Source: Actinomycetes bacterium (GTDB lineage Bacteria; Actinomycetota; Actinomycetes; S36-B12; GCA-2699445). From it: a stretch of 7,470 nucleotides of DNA. The notes beneath the pieces are model-generated. The model did not search any database. It was not told the origin of the DNA and worked only from the letters and a program-made list of their open reading frames with translations. The position numbers and the translations under genes were made by a program. The stretch covers positions 1 through 7,470 of the forward strand of contig JAHZKU010000150.1 in NCBI GenBank assembly GCA_022600255.1. Reading direction: 5' to 3'. Below, one piece after another: positions 1-6,353 of the stretch (the first letter of the stretch is position 1; the number at the start of each line of letters is the position of its first letter).

Positions 1-1508
1 ATCTCGAACATCTGCTGCTGCTGCGGGAAATCAATACACGACGCCGTGGTGACCTCCCAGAAACCGCCATCACCGTCGGGCTTGGGGTGGGCGATGATCG
101 TGTTGATGTGGGTGTGGCCGTTCACCCAGGCGATCATATTGGGGTATTTGTGCAGCATCGAGATGAACTCTTCTGCATGAATCAGACGTTGATTCGGGCC
201 AAACACCGAAAGCGCACCATTCTCCAGCGTTAGTGAGTTGTGGTGGCTCAGGATCATGCACAGCACGTTGTCCTTCTTCGCCTGCGCCAACTCCCCTTCC
301 AGCCAGATGAACTGATCCTCCGGCACCGCCCCATCGGCGCCCATGACCTGATTGCAGGTGTCTAGGCCAAACAGTCGCAGATTGGGTCCGATATCCGCCT
401 TGTACCAAGTCTCACCGGTGTCCAAGTTGTTCTGGGTGAATCCGTGCCCCACGGGACCCGGCTTGTCCGGGGTGTCGAAATGGGCCTGCATGAACCAGGC
501 TTGTTCGAACAGCTTGCGACCTGGGTCCGAGGGCACGGTGCGCGAACCGCTGTCTTGCCCGAACTGGGTCTTGAGCGTGTTCTCCAGTCGCGTGAAGATG
601 GTGGGATCGTTCGCCCAACCTTCGAACGAGTTGGACAGTAGTGCCTGCCAAGTCACCGCCTTGCGTTGTCCCACCGCCAAGGATTGCAGGGCGGGGTCGA
701 TCGGGAACACCCCGTTGTAGAGGGTGTCGTGGTTGCCATAGGTGGTGTACCAGGGGACGGGAGAACCTTGCGACGGCACCGGTTCACTCACGGCCGCTGT
801 CATCATGCCCGGCACCAGAGGGAAACCGTAGTCGTCGTAGCGCGTGTTGCCCGGACCGCCATCGGGGTGGAATGCGTAGGTGGCGTCGTCCCAGACTTGT
901 GGTCCGTCGTACACTCCCGGCGCGCCTGAGTTCGGTGTCACCGTCAGGCCATCCATACATTGAATCGACCATTGCAGTTCCAGTTCCGAGTGCTGGTCGG
1001 CAGTGTCCCCGGTGTTCAGCAGGGCCGCCATTGGAGCTCCGGTCACCGGACTGTACTTGGCCGCGTTGATCGTGGCCAACATCGCGGCTTGGACATGGAT
1101 CGTTAACGCTTCTTGTGGACGGAAGCCACCGGGAATGATGTTGGGTTCGGGGCTGCCCGCAGCAGCCTGCAATCGGGCCGGTGATTGCGTGTCCTGGATG
1201 TGAATATCGGTCATGTGACCTAGATAGGCCAACGAGCGACGGGAGTTGACTCGACTTGCTTTGGCCTTCTTGCCGAGCACATCAAAGCGGGGAAGGTACG
1301 GCTCCCCTGAGAACGGCAGCAGCGTGTGGAAGTTGTTCTTCTGCGCTACTGAGCGCTGCAAGATGGTCTGATTGAGCGTCGTAGGCGCTTGGACGTTGGG
1401 CTCCAGCGGCTGAGCTAGCGCCGAGCCCATCACCCCTTTCGGGATTCCCCAGGCCAACGCCAAGGCCGAACTGGTTCCGATAAACGCCCGTCTGGACAAT
1501 CCAGCCAA
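1..1508 (-). CDS. Tat-exported metallophosphoesterase (TIGR03767/PPA1498-like), C-terminus cut by window edge
   Basis: A predicted binuclear-metal phosphoesterase of the calcineurin-like fold, probably acting outside the membrane; its substrate is unknown. Numbering from the chosen TTG start, all metal-site motifs are visible: D101-I-H103, GDTAD with D168 and D171, GNHD at 258-261, SHH with H422 and H423, and GHTH with H465 and H467. These motifs are separated by long inserts, as is usual for the TIGR03767 (PPA1498) family, which is mostly actinobacterial and Tat-dependent. The N-terminus is a typical Tat signal: SRRAFIG at residues 5-11, a hydrophobic stretch, then SALAQ with likely cleavage after A32. 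I chose TTG at 1508 because AAGGGAG lies 5 nt upstream and this places the twin arginines at the N-terminus. The same frame stays open upstream to a GTG at 1736, which would add 76 unlikely residues. About 502 codons are present and only the extreme C-terminus should be missing. Family identity is confident, the start less so. Confidence 0.92.
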   Translation of the reverse strand, partial: MAGLSRRAFIGTSSALALAWGIPKGVMGSALAQPLEPNVQAPTTLNQTILQRSVAQKNNFHTLLPFSGEPYLPRFDVLGKKAKASRVNSRRSLAYLGHMTDIHIQDTQSPARLQAAAGSPEPNIIPGGFRPQEALTIHVQAAMLATINAAKYSPVTGAPMAALLNTGDTADQHSELELQWSIQCMDGLTVTPNSGAPGVYDGPQVWDDATYAFHPDGGPGNTRYDDYGFPLVPGMMTAAVSEPVPSQGSPVPWYTTYGNHDTLYNGVFPIDPALQSLAVGQRKAVTWQALLSNSFEGWANDPTIFTRLENTLKTQFGQDSGSRTVPSDPGRKLFEQAWFMQAHFDTPDKPGPVGHGFTQNNLDTGETWYKADIGPNLRLFGLDTCNQVMGADGAVPEDQFIWLEGELAQAKKDNVLCMILSHHNSLTLENGALSVFGPNQRLIHAEEFISMLHKYPNMIAWVNGHTHINTIIAHPKPDGDGGFWEVTTASCIDFPQQQQMFE

Positions 1509-1789
1509 GACAGCTCCCTTGGTCGATGTTGCTTTTGTTGTAGCAGTTCCGGTCCATCCCGCGCGGCAGTTTGCCCCAACCGATGCGTATCGAATCAGTC
1601 CTCGGCCGGCTAACTGGCCACGATGAGTCGGGCCGACCGGGAAGCTTGCGACTTCTCCAACGCTTGCTCCGATACCTCGCTCAGATCGAACGGAGCGGGT
1701 GGGAGTCGTTCGGTGTTGCGATGAACTCAGAACCACCGCGCATGAGCGGGTCGGCAATCCAGTCGTTAGCCGCCAGTTGCCCGAGCGCG
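1509..1789. other. Intergenic region between kup and the metallophosphoesterase, with a possible gene remnant
   Basis: This 281-nt gap separates two genes of the same orientation. I see no convincing terminator hairpin with a T-tract and no clear promoter. Three minus-strand frames are open for unusual lengths. One (1681-1800) overlaps the kup stop and reads ..NDWIADPLMRGGSEFIAT.. to a TGA. A second (1610-1726) reads ..FDLSEVSEQALEKSQASRS.. to a TAG. The third is the open extension of the metallophosphoesterase frame. The first two look more protein-like than chance and adjoin in a way that a single frameshift could join. A plus-strand frame (1571-1810, 79 codons from TTG) covers the same DNA but has no ribosome binding site and runs antisense into the end of kup. 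Confidence 0.5.
1514..1520 (-). promoter_or_regulatory. Ribosome binding site of the metallophosphoesterase
   Basis: AAGGGAG on the minus strand, 5 nt before the TTG at 1508. It is the main argument for this unusual start over the far-upstream GTG at 1736, since no in-frame ATG precedes the Tat signal. Confidence 0.6.
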
Positions 1790-1800
1790 CTAGATCTCAA
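1610..1800 (-). pseudogene. Possible frameshifted small-gene remnant downstream of kup
   Basis: Two short minus-strand frames overlap here. The upstream one runs from a TTG at 1800 (overlapping the last codons of kup) to a TGA at 1681-1683, 39 residues, with mostly G or C third bases and a W-I-A-D-P-L-M core. The downstream one is open from 1726 to a TAG at 1610-1612, 38 residues, with an acidic helix-like stretch and RLIVAS at its end. Switching frame around 1700-1720 would give one protein of roughly 60-65 residues. There is no convincing ribosome binding site and I recognise no family. It may be a decayed gene, a real 39-residue ORF coupled to kup, or chance. Confidence 0.22.
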
Positions 1801-3691
1801 CCACCGATGAGTACTCGATCACCCGATCATTCGGGATCCGGAAGTAGCGCGCGGGGTCAGAGGCATTGTGCATCATGTAGGCGAAGAGCACCTTGCGCCA
1901 ACGTGCCATCCCCGGTGCCTTGGTGGGTTGCACGCGGATGCTGTGGACCACGAAGATCACGTCGCCGGTCAGGTCGTAGCCCCGTTCCTTTGCCTTCTGA
2001 ATGTCGGTTGGGGTCCACAGTGGCTGCATAAACCCGTTGTAGACCCGGAAGTTCTCCAATCCCGGGGCCCATTCGGTGGCCTTGATGCGATCTCCGTAGT
2101 CCACATACGGGACTTTGGCCGATAGCGCGGCCAACATGATGGTGTTCTCGGCAACCGAATGCTCTCGCTGAATATTGATCGACAGTGCCAAGGGCACCTG
2201 CTCATTCAGGGTCAGGTAGACCCGCGTTCCTGGGGTGCGGACCACCGCATCAGAGCTCACTGCGGCGATCACTTCATCTTTGTCCATTGCCATTTCCTCA
2301 GTCTTGCGCCGGAGCAGGATTCGACCCCGACTCCAGGTGGTGAAGATGACAAAAACCAGCACGGCGATTAACACCGGGAAGTAGCCACCGTGCAAGAACT
2401 TGGTCATGTTGGCGGCGAAGAAGGCGATGTCAATGATGAGGAAGAACACGGTCACCGGCACCACAACCTTGCGAGGCACTTTCCAGCGTTGTCGCGCGAC
2501 CACCGAGATCAGCAGCGTCGTGATCACGAACGTGCCCGAAACCGCGAGTCCATAGGCCGCCGCCAGGTTCGATGAGTCTTGGAATCCGATGACCAGCAGC
2601 ACAACGGAAATGAGCAGTACCCAGTTCACAAAAGGCAGGTAGATCTGGCCGGCTGAGGACGCCGACGTGTGTCGCACGGTCATCCGGGGGACGTACCGCA
2701 ATCGCATGGCTTGCTGCGTCAATGAGAACGCGCCTGAGATCACCGCCTGGCTGGCGATCACCGTGGCCACCGTGGCGAGTAGGACCATTGGCAACTGCAC
2801 CGAGTCGGGAAACAGGTGGTGGAAGGGGCTACTGACTTCGCTGGGTGTCCGAATTACTAGGGCGCCTTGCCCCAGGTAATTCAAGTACAGCGCCGGGGTG
2901 GCGGCCATGAACCAAGAGATCCGGATTGGGCCCTTTCCAAAGTGACCCATGTCCGCATACAACGCCTCAGCCCCGGTGACACACAGGATCACCGAGCCCA
3001 GTGAAAGGAACGCGATCAGTGGTTCTTGCACAAACAGGTTGATGGCCCACGTGGGCGAGATCGCCTGCAGAATCTGCGGGGTCAAGATGATGCTGTAGAG
3101 CCCAGCGGCGGCGATCGCTAGGAACCACACCACCATGATGGGCCCGAAGGCCCGTCCCACTTTTCCGGTCCCGAACCGCTGCACGGCGAAGAGGCCGACC
3201 AACACAGCGATGGCAATCGGAATCACGAAGTCGGTCAGATTGGGGGCGGCGATCTCCAGACCCTCGACAGCACTCAGCACCGATATCGCTGGCGTAATCA
3301 TGCTGTCCCCGTAGAACAACGCGGCCCCGAATACGCCGAGCCCGATCATGATGATCTTGCGGCGCTTGGTCTTGAACTTCTCCAGCATCGTCAGGGCCGT
3401 GAGGGCCATGATGCCGCCCTCACCGTCGTTGTCCGCCCGCATGACGATCAGCACGTATTTGACCGTCACGATGAGTGTGATCGTCCAGAAGATCAGCGAT
3501 AGGGCACCGTAGATCCGATCAGGCTCCGGCGAGATACCGTGTGGCGCGGCGAAGACGGTCTGAAACGCATAGAGCGGAGATGTCCCGATGTCACCGAATA
3601 CGATGCCCAAAGCCGCCAACGCCAACGGCGGCAGCGCCTTTTTCCCTGTGCCCTTTTTCGCAGGCTTGGCACGTGCCTGTGTTTCAGCCAC
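1790..3691 (-). CDS. kup: Kup/HAK/KT family potassium transporter
   Basis: An inner-membrane K+ uptake protein, by family knowledge a K+/H+ symporter that works at low external K+ or low pH. The 633 residues match the usual Kup length (about 620-630). Family hallmarks are present in order: GDIGTSPLYA at 33-42 in the first helix, with the Asp implicated in the K+ path; ADNDGEGG at 86-93; GDSMITPAISVLSAVEGLE at 128-146; TGAEALYADMGHFG at 239-252; and LNYLGQGAL at about 270-278. About twelve membrane segments fill residues 22-455. A soluble cytoplasmic domain (about 460-633) follows and ends in the typical DRVIEYSSVVEI-like tail. The N-terminal 20 residues are Lys/Ala-rich. The start is a GTG at 3691, with GAGG 8 nt upstream inside the 13-nt gap after the permease gene, so the two are almost certainly cotranscribed. 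I see no c-di-AMP riboswitch directly upstream. The protein is intact. Confidence 0.97.
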   Translation of the reverse strand: MAETQARAKPAKKGTGKKALPPLALAALGIVFGDIGTSPLYAFQTVFAAPHGISPEPDRIYGALSLIFWTITLIVTVKYVLIVMRADNDGEGGIMALTALTMLEKFKTKRRKIIMIGLGVFGAALFYGDSMITPAISVLSAVEGLEIAAPNLTDFVIPIAIAVLVGLFAVQRFGTGKVGRAFGPIMVVWFLAIAAAGLYSIILTPQILQAISPTWAINLFVQEPLIAFLSLGSVILCVTGAEALYADMGHFGKGPIRISWFMAATPALYLNYLGQGALVIRTPSEVSSPFHHLFPDSVQLPMVLLATVATVIASQAVISGAFSLTQQAMRLRYVPRMTVRHTSASSAGQIYLPFVNWVLLISVVLLVIGFQDSSNLAAAYGLAVSGTFVITTLLISVVARQRWKVPRKVVVPVTVFFLIIDIAFFAANMTKFLHGGYFPVLIAVLVFVIFTTWSRGRILLRRKTEEMAMDKDEVIAAVSSDAVVRTPGTRVYLTLNEQVPLALSINIQREHSVAENTIMLAALSAKVPYVDYGDRIKATEWAPGLENFRVYNGFMQPLWTPTDIQKAKERGYDLTGDVIFVVHSIRVQPTKAPGMARWRKVLFAYMMHNASDPARYFRIPNDRVIEYSSVVEI

Positions 3692-3704
3692 GATTGGAGC
3701 CTCG

Positions 3705-4982
3705 CTATCCAGCCGGGCTCGTGGTGCTGTGAACCGGTTCTGATGGCGGCGCGTTCGCAGCAGCGGTGTTGGACTGCTGACTGGGCAGTGGGTTGTCTGG
3801 ATCTCTCCCGGACAAGTACTTCATCACCCCATACAAGGACGATGCGACAGGAACCGCGATCAGCGCCCCAATGATGCCGAACGCAATCGCTCCGGTGGCA
3901 ATGATTGTCACGATCGCCAGCGGGTGCAGGCTGACCGCCTTACCCATCACGAGCGGCTGCAGCACGTCGCCATCAAAAGAACCGACAACAATCGTCAGCA
4001 GAACCACCAGAATGGCCGTTGTGAGACCTTTCGTCGCCAGAGCCACAATGGCGGCGAAGAATGTGGCCACAGGGGCTCCGATGACGGGAATGAATGCTCC
4101 CATGAACACCACTGCCGCTAGCGCGGGCGCCAACGGAACTTGCAGAATCAGCAAGCCAATCAAGACCAACAGGGCGTCCGCCAGCGCCACGATCACCATG
4201 CCACGGGTGTAGCCGGCCAGACTCCCCCAAGCGATCCGGCCCGAGGTGTTGAAGGCATCTCGCGCCCGGGCCGGTACCCAACCAACCACCCAACCCCAGA
4301 TGCTGGCTCCACTGACCATGAAGAAGAACGTGGCAAAGAAGAACACGGCACCAGCGGTGATCAGCGTCCCTAAGGTGCCGGCCTCGGATGCCACTCCAGA
4401 AAGAATCTCACCACCGAGGTTCTCGGCCCACTGCTCCACCTGCTGATTGACGGAGGTTAGTTGCTCATCGGAGAGCTGGATCGGACCATTCTTGAGCCAA
4501 TCCTGGATCTCACTCATGCCGTCAGTGACTGCACCGGAGAGTTGGCCGCTTTCTGCAATGATTGAGGACACGACCTGCACGAGGATGAAGATCCCGACGG
4601 CCGCGATCGTGAAGAGAGACAGGATCACGGCCAACACCTTCGGCACGCGAAAGCGCTGCAGGAAGTGAGCCAATGGCAGCGCGAGGGCTGTTAGCAAGGC
4701 TCCCAGGAAGATGGCGATTGCGACAGCGCCGACCTGGAAGATCAGCCAAAGAAACACCACTAGGGCGAACCCGACGATGAGGAGTCGCCCGACGATCCCC
4801 GCTAGGGTTACCAGCGTCGGCGGAACCCCGAATTCCTGGCGTGCAGTGACAGCGATGGCCGGTGGCCGCGGTTCAGAAGCACTAGTGTCCTGATCGAGCG
4901 AGGACTGCGACGTCGTCTTGACGGACGAAGCACTCGCCGCTGGCTGGGCACCCGGCGTGTCACCGGGCACATCAGCGGTCAT
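3705..4982 (-). CDS. AI-2E family transporter (UPF0118, PF01594)
   Basis: A polytopic membrane permease of 425 residues, about the family norm with extra tails. Residues 1-55 are a polar Ser/Thr/Ala-rich, probably cytoplasmic segment. Hydrophobic segments lie at about 58-105 and 115-142. A soluble loop (about 143-200), usual in this family, comes next, followed by helices from about 203 to 390 and a Pro/Ser/Ala tail. Two family signatures are clear: FIPVIGAPVA at 298-307 and GDVLQPLVMGKAVSLHPLAI at 338-357. E. coli TqsA in this family affects autoinducer-2 export, while other members have been reported as Na+(Li+)/H+ antiporters, so the substrate is open. The ATG at 4982 has GGAGG 8 nt upstream and overlaps the end of the preceding small gene by 11 nt; kup starts 13 nt after the TAG. 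Being next to kup favours an ion-related role, which is my inference. Confidence 0.93.
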   Translation of the reverse strand: MTADVPGDTPGAQPAASASSVKTTSQSSLDQDTSASEPRPPAIAVTARQEFGVPPTLVTLAGIVGRLLIVGFALVVFLWLIFQVGAVAIAIFLGALLTALALPLAHFLQRFRVPKVLAVILSLFTIAAVGIFILVQVVSSIIAESGQLSGAVTDGMSEIQDWLKNGPIQLSDEQLTSVNQQVEQWAENLGGEILSGVASEAGTLGTLITAGAVFFFATFFFMVSGASIWGWVVGWVPARARDAFNTSGRIAWGSLAGYTRGMVIVALADALLVLIGLLILQVPLAPALAAVVFMGAFIPVIGAPVATFFAAIVALATKGLTTAILVVLLTIVVGSFDGDVLQPLVMGKAVSLHPLAIVTIIATGAIAFGIIGALIAVPVASSLYGVMKYLSGRDPDNPLPSQQSNTAAANAPPSEPVHSTTSPAG

Positions 4983-5196
4983 GACGTTTGCCTCCGGTCG
5001 GCCCGGACCCCTTGGTATCGGTCGGTTCCTCAGCCTTCATGTAGACCGTGATCAAGTACAAGGCGGCTGCGGCCGTGCCTGCGTAACCCAACCAAACTGC
5101 TCCGATCTGGTAGCCAATCGCCGTGCCAATAACGCCCAAGACAATCGCGATCAGAATGGCGATGACAAGATTTCGTCCACTTAATCCGTTGGGCAT
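4972..5196 (-). CDS. Small two-helix membrane protein leading the permease-kup operon
   Basis: A 74-residue protein I do not recognise. Two hydrophobic segments (about residues 9-28 and 31-52) are separated by a short Y-Q turn, forming a helical hairpin. A charged, Gly/Pro/Thr-rich tail (53-74) ends in GGKRHDR and is likely cytoplasmic. The ATG at 5196 has a strong GGAGG 6 nt upstream, which decides the start; the same frame extends to 5364, but that would put the N-terminus in the divergent promoter region and before the ribosome binding site. Its TGA overlaps the ATG of the permease gene by 11 nt, suggesting translational coupling. It could be an accessory subunit or regulator of the permease or Kup. 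Existence is fairly sure, function unknown. Confidence 0.82.
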   Translation of the reverse strand: MPNGLSGRNLVIAILIAIVLGVIGTAIGYQIGAVWLGYAGTAAAALYLITVYMKAEEPTDTKGSGPTGGKRHDR

Positions 5197-5202
5197 GTCC
5201 GA

Positions 5203-5207
5203 CCTCC
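5203..5207 (-). promoter_or_regulatory. Ribosome binding site of the small membrane protein
   Basis: GGAGG on the minus strand, 6 nt before the ATG at 5196. It fixes the start of the 74-residue protein and argues against the longer 130-codon reading of the frame. Confidence 0.75.
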
Positions 5208-5318
5208 AGCACGCGCAGTTCGGCACAAAGCTATCGCCGAGACCGTTCAGCCGCAGCGAAATGCCCGTTCTGGTCGCTCGATGGGACACAACCCGGCATT
5301 CTCGGCACACTGTTGGGT

Positions 5319-5338
5319 GATCAGGAGCAGAACTGATC
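5319..5338. promoter_or_regulatory. Inverted repeat GATCAG-N8-CTGATC, possible operator
   Basis: Perfect 6-bp arms, GATCAG at 5319-5324 and CTGATC at 5333-5338, are separated by 8 nt. The right arm ends 20 nt before the ROK start codon and just ahead of its ribosome binding site. In that position a bound dimeric regulator could block transcription of the ROK gene. The flanking bases do not extend the palindrome. A chance repeat is quite possible. Confidence 0.35.
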
Positions 5339-5345
5339 GCAGAGT

Positions 5346-5351
5346 GGAAGG
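5346..5351 (+). promoter_or_regulatory. Ribosome binding site of the ROK kinase
   Basis: GGAAGG, 7 nt before the ATG at 5359. It supports that start over an in-frame ATG at 5281, which would add 26 residues with no family similarity. Confidence 0.65.
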
Positions 5352-5358
5352 TCGTTTC

Positions 5359-6312
5359 ATGCATAGAGTCGGAGTGGACCTAGGTGGTACCAAGATTCAA
5401 ACCGTTGTGGTCGATCAGGACTACAACGTCACCGGCAGTAACCGCCAACCCACCCCTCGCAAAGGTGGGCCAAAGGCGGTCACCCGCGCCATCGCGAACT
5501 CGGTGAATGCAGCGATCAAGGACTCCGGTGTCAAACGCAACGAGGTCATGGGTGTTGGCGTCGGATCGCCAGGACAGATCGACAAGCGCGCTGGCACGGT
5601 CAGTCACGCCGGAAACCTGCCCGATTGGCTAGGCACCTACGCACTAGGCCCCGAGCTGTCCAAGCGGGTCAAGATGAGTGTGGACCTAGGAAACGATGTG
5701 CAGGTCGCAGTGCGCAGTGAAGCTGAGCTCGGTTCTGGTGCCACATCCAACTCCCTACTGGGCGTGTTTGTAGGCACCGGGATCGGTGGTGGTGTGGTGA
5801 TCAATCGCAAGATGTGGCTTGGCCGCGGTGCGGCGGGCGAGATTGGTCATACGGTCGTGGACGTCAATGGCCCGCCGTGTCCTTGCGGTCGGAAAGGGTG
5901 CCTGGAGGCTTATGCCGGCCGTTCTGCGATGGAAATCCAAGCACGCAAATGGGTCGCCGAGGGCCGGTCCACAAACCTGTTCCACATCATGAAGAAGAAG
6001 GGCCGGGACCGACTGACCAGCGGGATTTGGGCCCGCGCACTCAAGAAAGACGATGAGATGGCCACCGAACTCATCGATCGCGCGGTTTGGGCGTTAGGTA
6101 TCGCCATCGGCTCAGCCACGAACCTACTCGACACCGACATGGTTGTCATCGGGGGCGGCATCGGCGTACGACTTGGTCAGCCCTTTGTGGACAGGATTGC
6201 CGAGGCGTCCCTGCCGCGTATGGTGATGGCGCAACGTCCGCCCGTGTTCCGAACGGCCGCGTTGGGTGATCTGGGCGGCGCAGTTGGGGCCGCCCTACTG
6301 CCGCTCGACTAA
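5359..6312 (+). CDS. ROK family sugar kinase (glucokinase-like)
   Basis: A 317-residue cytoplasmic protein, probably phosphorylating glucose or a related sugar with ATP (or polyphosphate); the length is typical for ROK kinases. It has the phosphate-binding loop GVDLGGTKIQ at 5-14, SPGQID at 70-75 and the catalytic Asp at D113 in GND. The second nucleotide-binding stretch VGTGIGGG is at 138-145 and the sugar-binding E161-I-G-H164 follows. The zinc site H164, C174, C176, C181 reproduces the spacing of E. coli Mlc (247, 257, 259, 264), and IGGGIG near 264-269 belongs to the second domain. There is no N-terminal helix-turn-helix, so it is a kinase rather than a ROK repressor. After the catalytic Asp it reads V-Q where many relatives have A-N or A-R. 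It is monocistronic and divergent from the transporter operon. Substrate cannot be settled from sequence alone. Confidence 0.93.
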   Translation: MHRVGVDLGGTKIQTVVVDQDYNVTGSNRQPTPRKGGPKAVTRAIANSVNAAIKDSGVKRNEVMGVGVGSPGQIDKRAGTVSHAGNLPDWLGTYALGPELSKRVKMSVDLGNDVQVAVRSEAELGSGATSNSLLGVFVGTGIGGGVVINRKMWLGRGAAGEIGHTVVDVNGPPCPCGRKGCLEAYAGRSAMEIQARKWVAEGRSTNLFHIMKKKGRDRLTSGIWARALKKDDEMATELIDRAVWALGIAIGSATNLLDTDMVVIGGGIGVRLGQPFVDRIAEASLPRMVMAQRPPVFRTAALGDLGGAVGAALLPLD

Positions 6313-6332
6313 GCCATCAGCGGTTGCCCAGA

Positions 6333-6345
6333 TGCCGGAACGGCA
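6333..6345. terminator. Weak hairpin between convergent genes
   Basis: TGCCG-GAA-CGGCA forms a perfect 5-bp stem with a 3-nt loop in the 41-nt gap between the ROK stop and the stop of the leftward gene. Its position suits a bidirectional terminator, but there is no T-tract on either side and the stem is short. Confidence 0.3.
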
Positions 6346-6353
6346 GGCGCGGA

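Larger units (their letters stand above)
5197..5358. promoter_or_regulatory. Divergent promoter region between the transporter operon and the ROK gene
   Basis: This 162-nt region must carry the promoters for both the leftward operon and the rightward ROK gene. I could not find a -35/-10 pair good enough to call on either strand. Apart from the two ribosome binding sites, the clearest structure is an inverted repeat at 5319-5338. Confidence 0.55.

Noticed and set aside
352..1069. Several plus-strand frames of 60-140 codons opposite the metallophosphoesterase
   Set aside because: They lie antisense to a gene with all its metal-binding motifs in frame, have no ribosome binding sites and carry Arg/Pro/Cys-rich shadow composition.
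1571..1810. A 79-codon plus-strand frame in the gap after kup
   Set aside because: It begins with TTG (or ATG at 1583) without a Shine-Dalgarno and runs antisense into the kup C-terminus; the minus-strand frames over the same DNA look more protein-like.
5281..5358. 26-residue N-terminal extension of the ROK kinase from an upstream ATG
   Set aside because: No ribosome binding site precedes 5281, the extension has no family similarity and it covers the inverted repeat; the ATG at 5359 has GGAAGG at good spacing and starts directly before the phosphate-binding motif.
5197..5364. 56-residue N-terminal extension of the small membrane protein
   Set aside because: It would precede the strong GGAGG at 5203-5207 and overlap the ROK start region.
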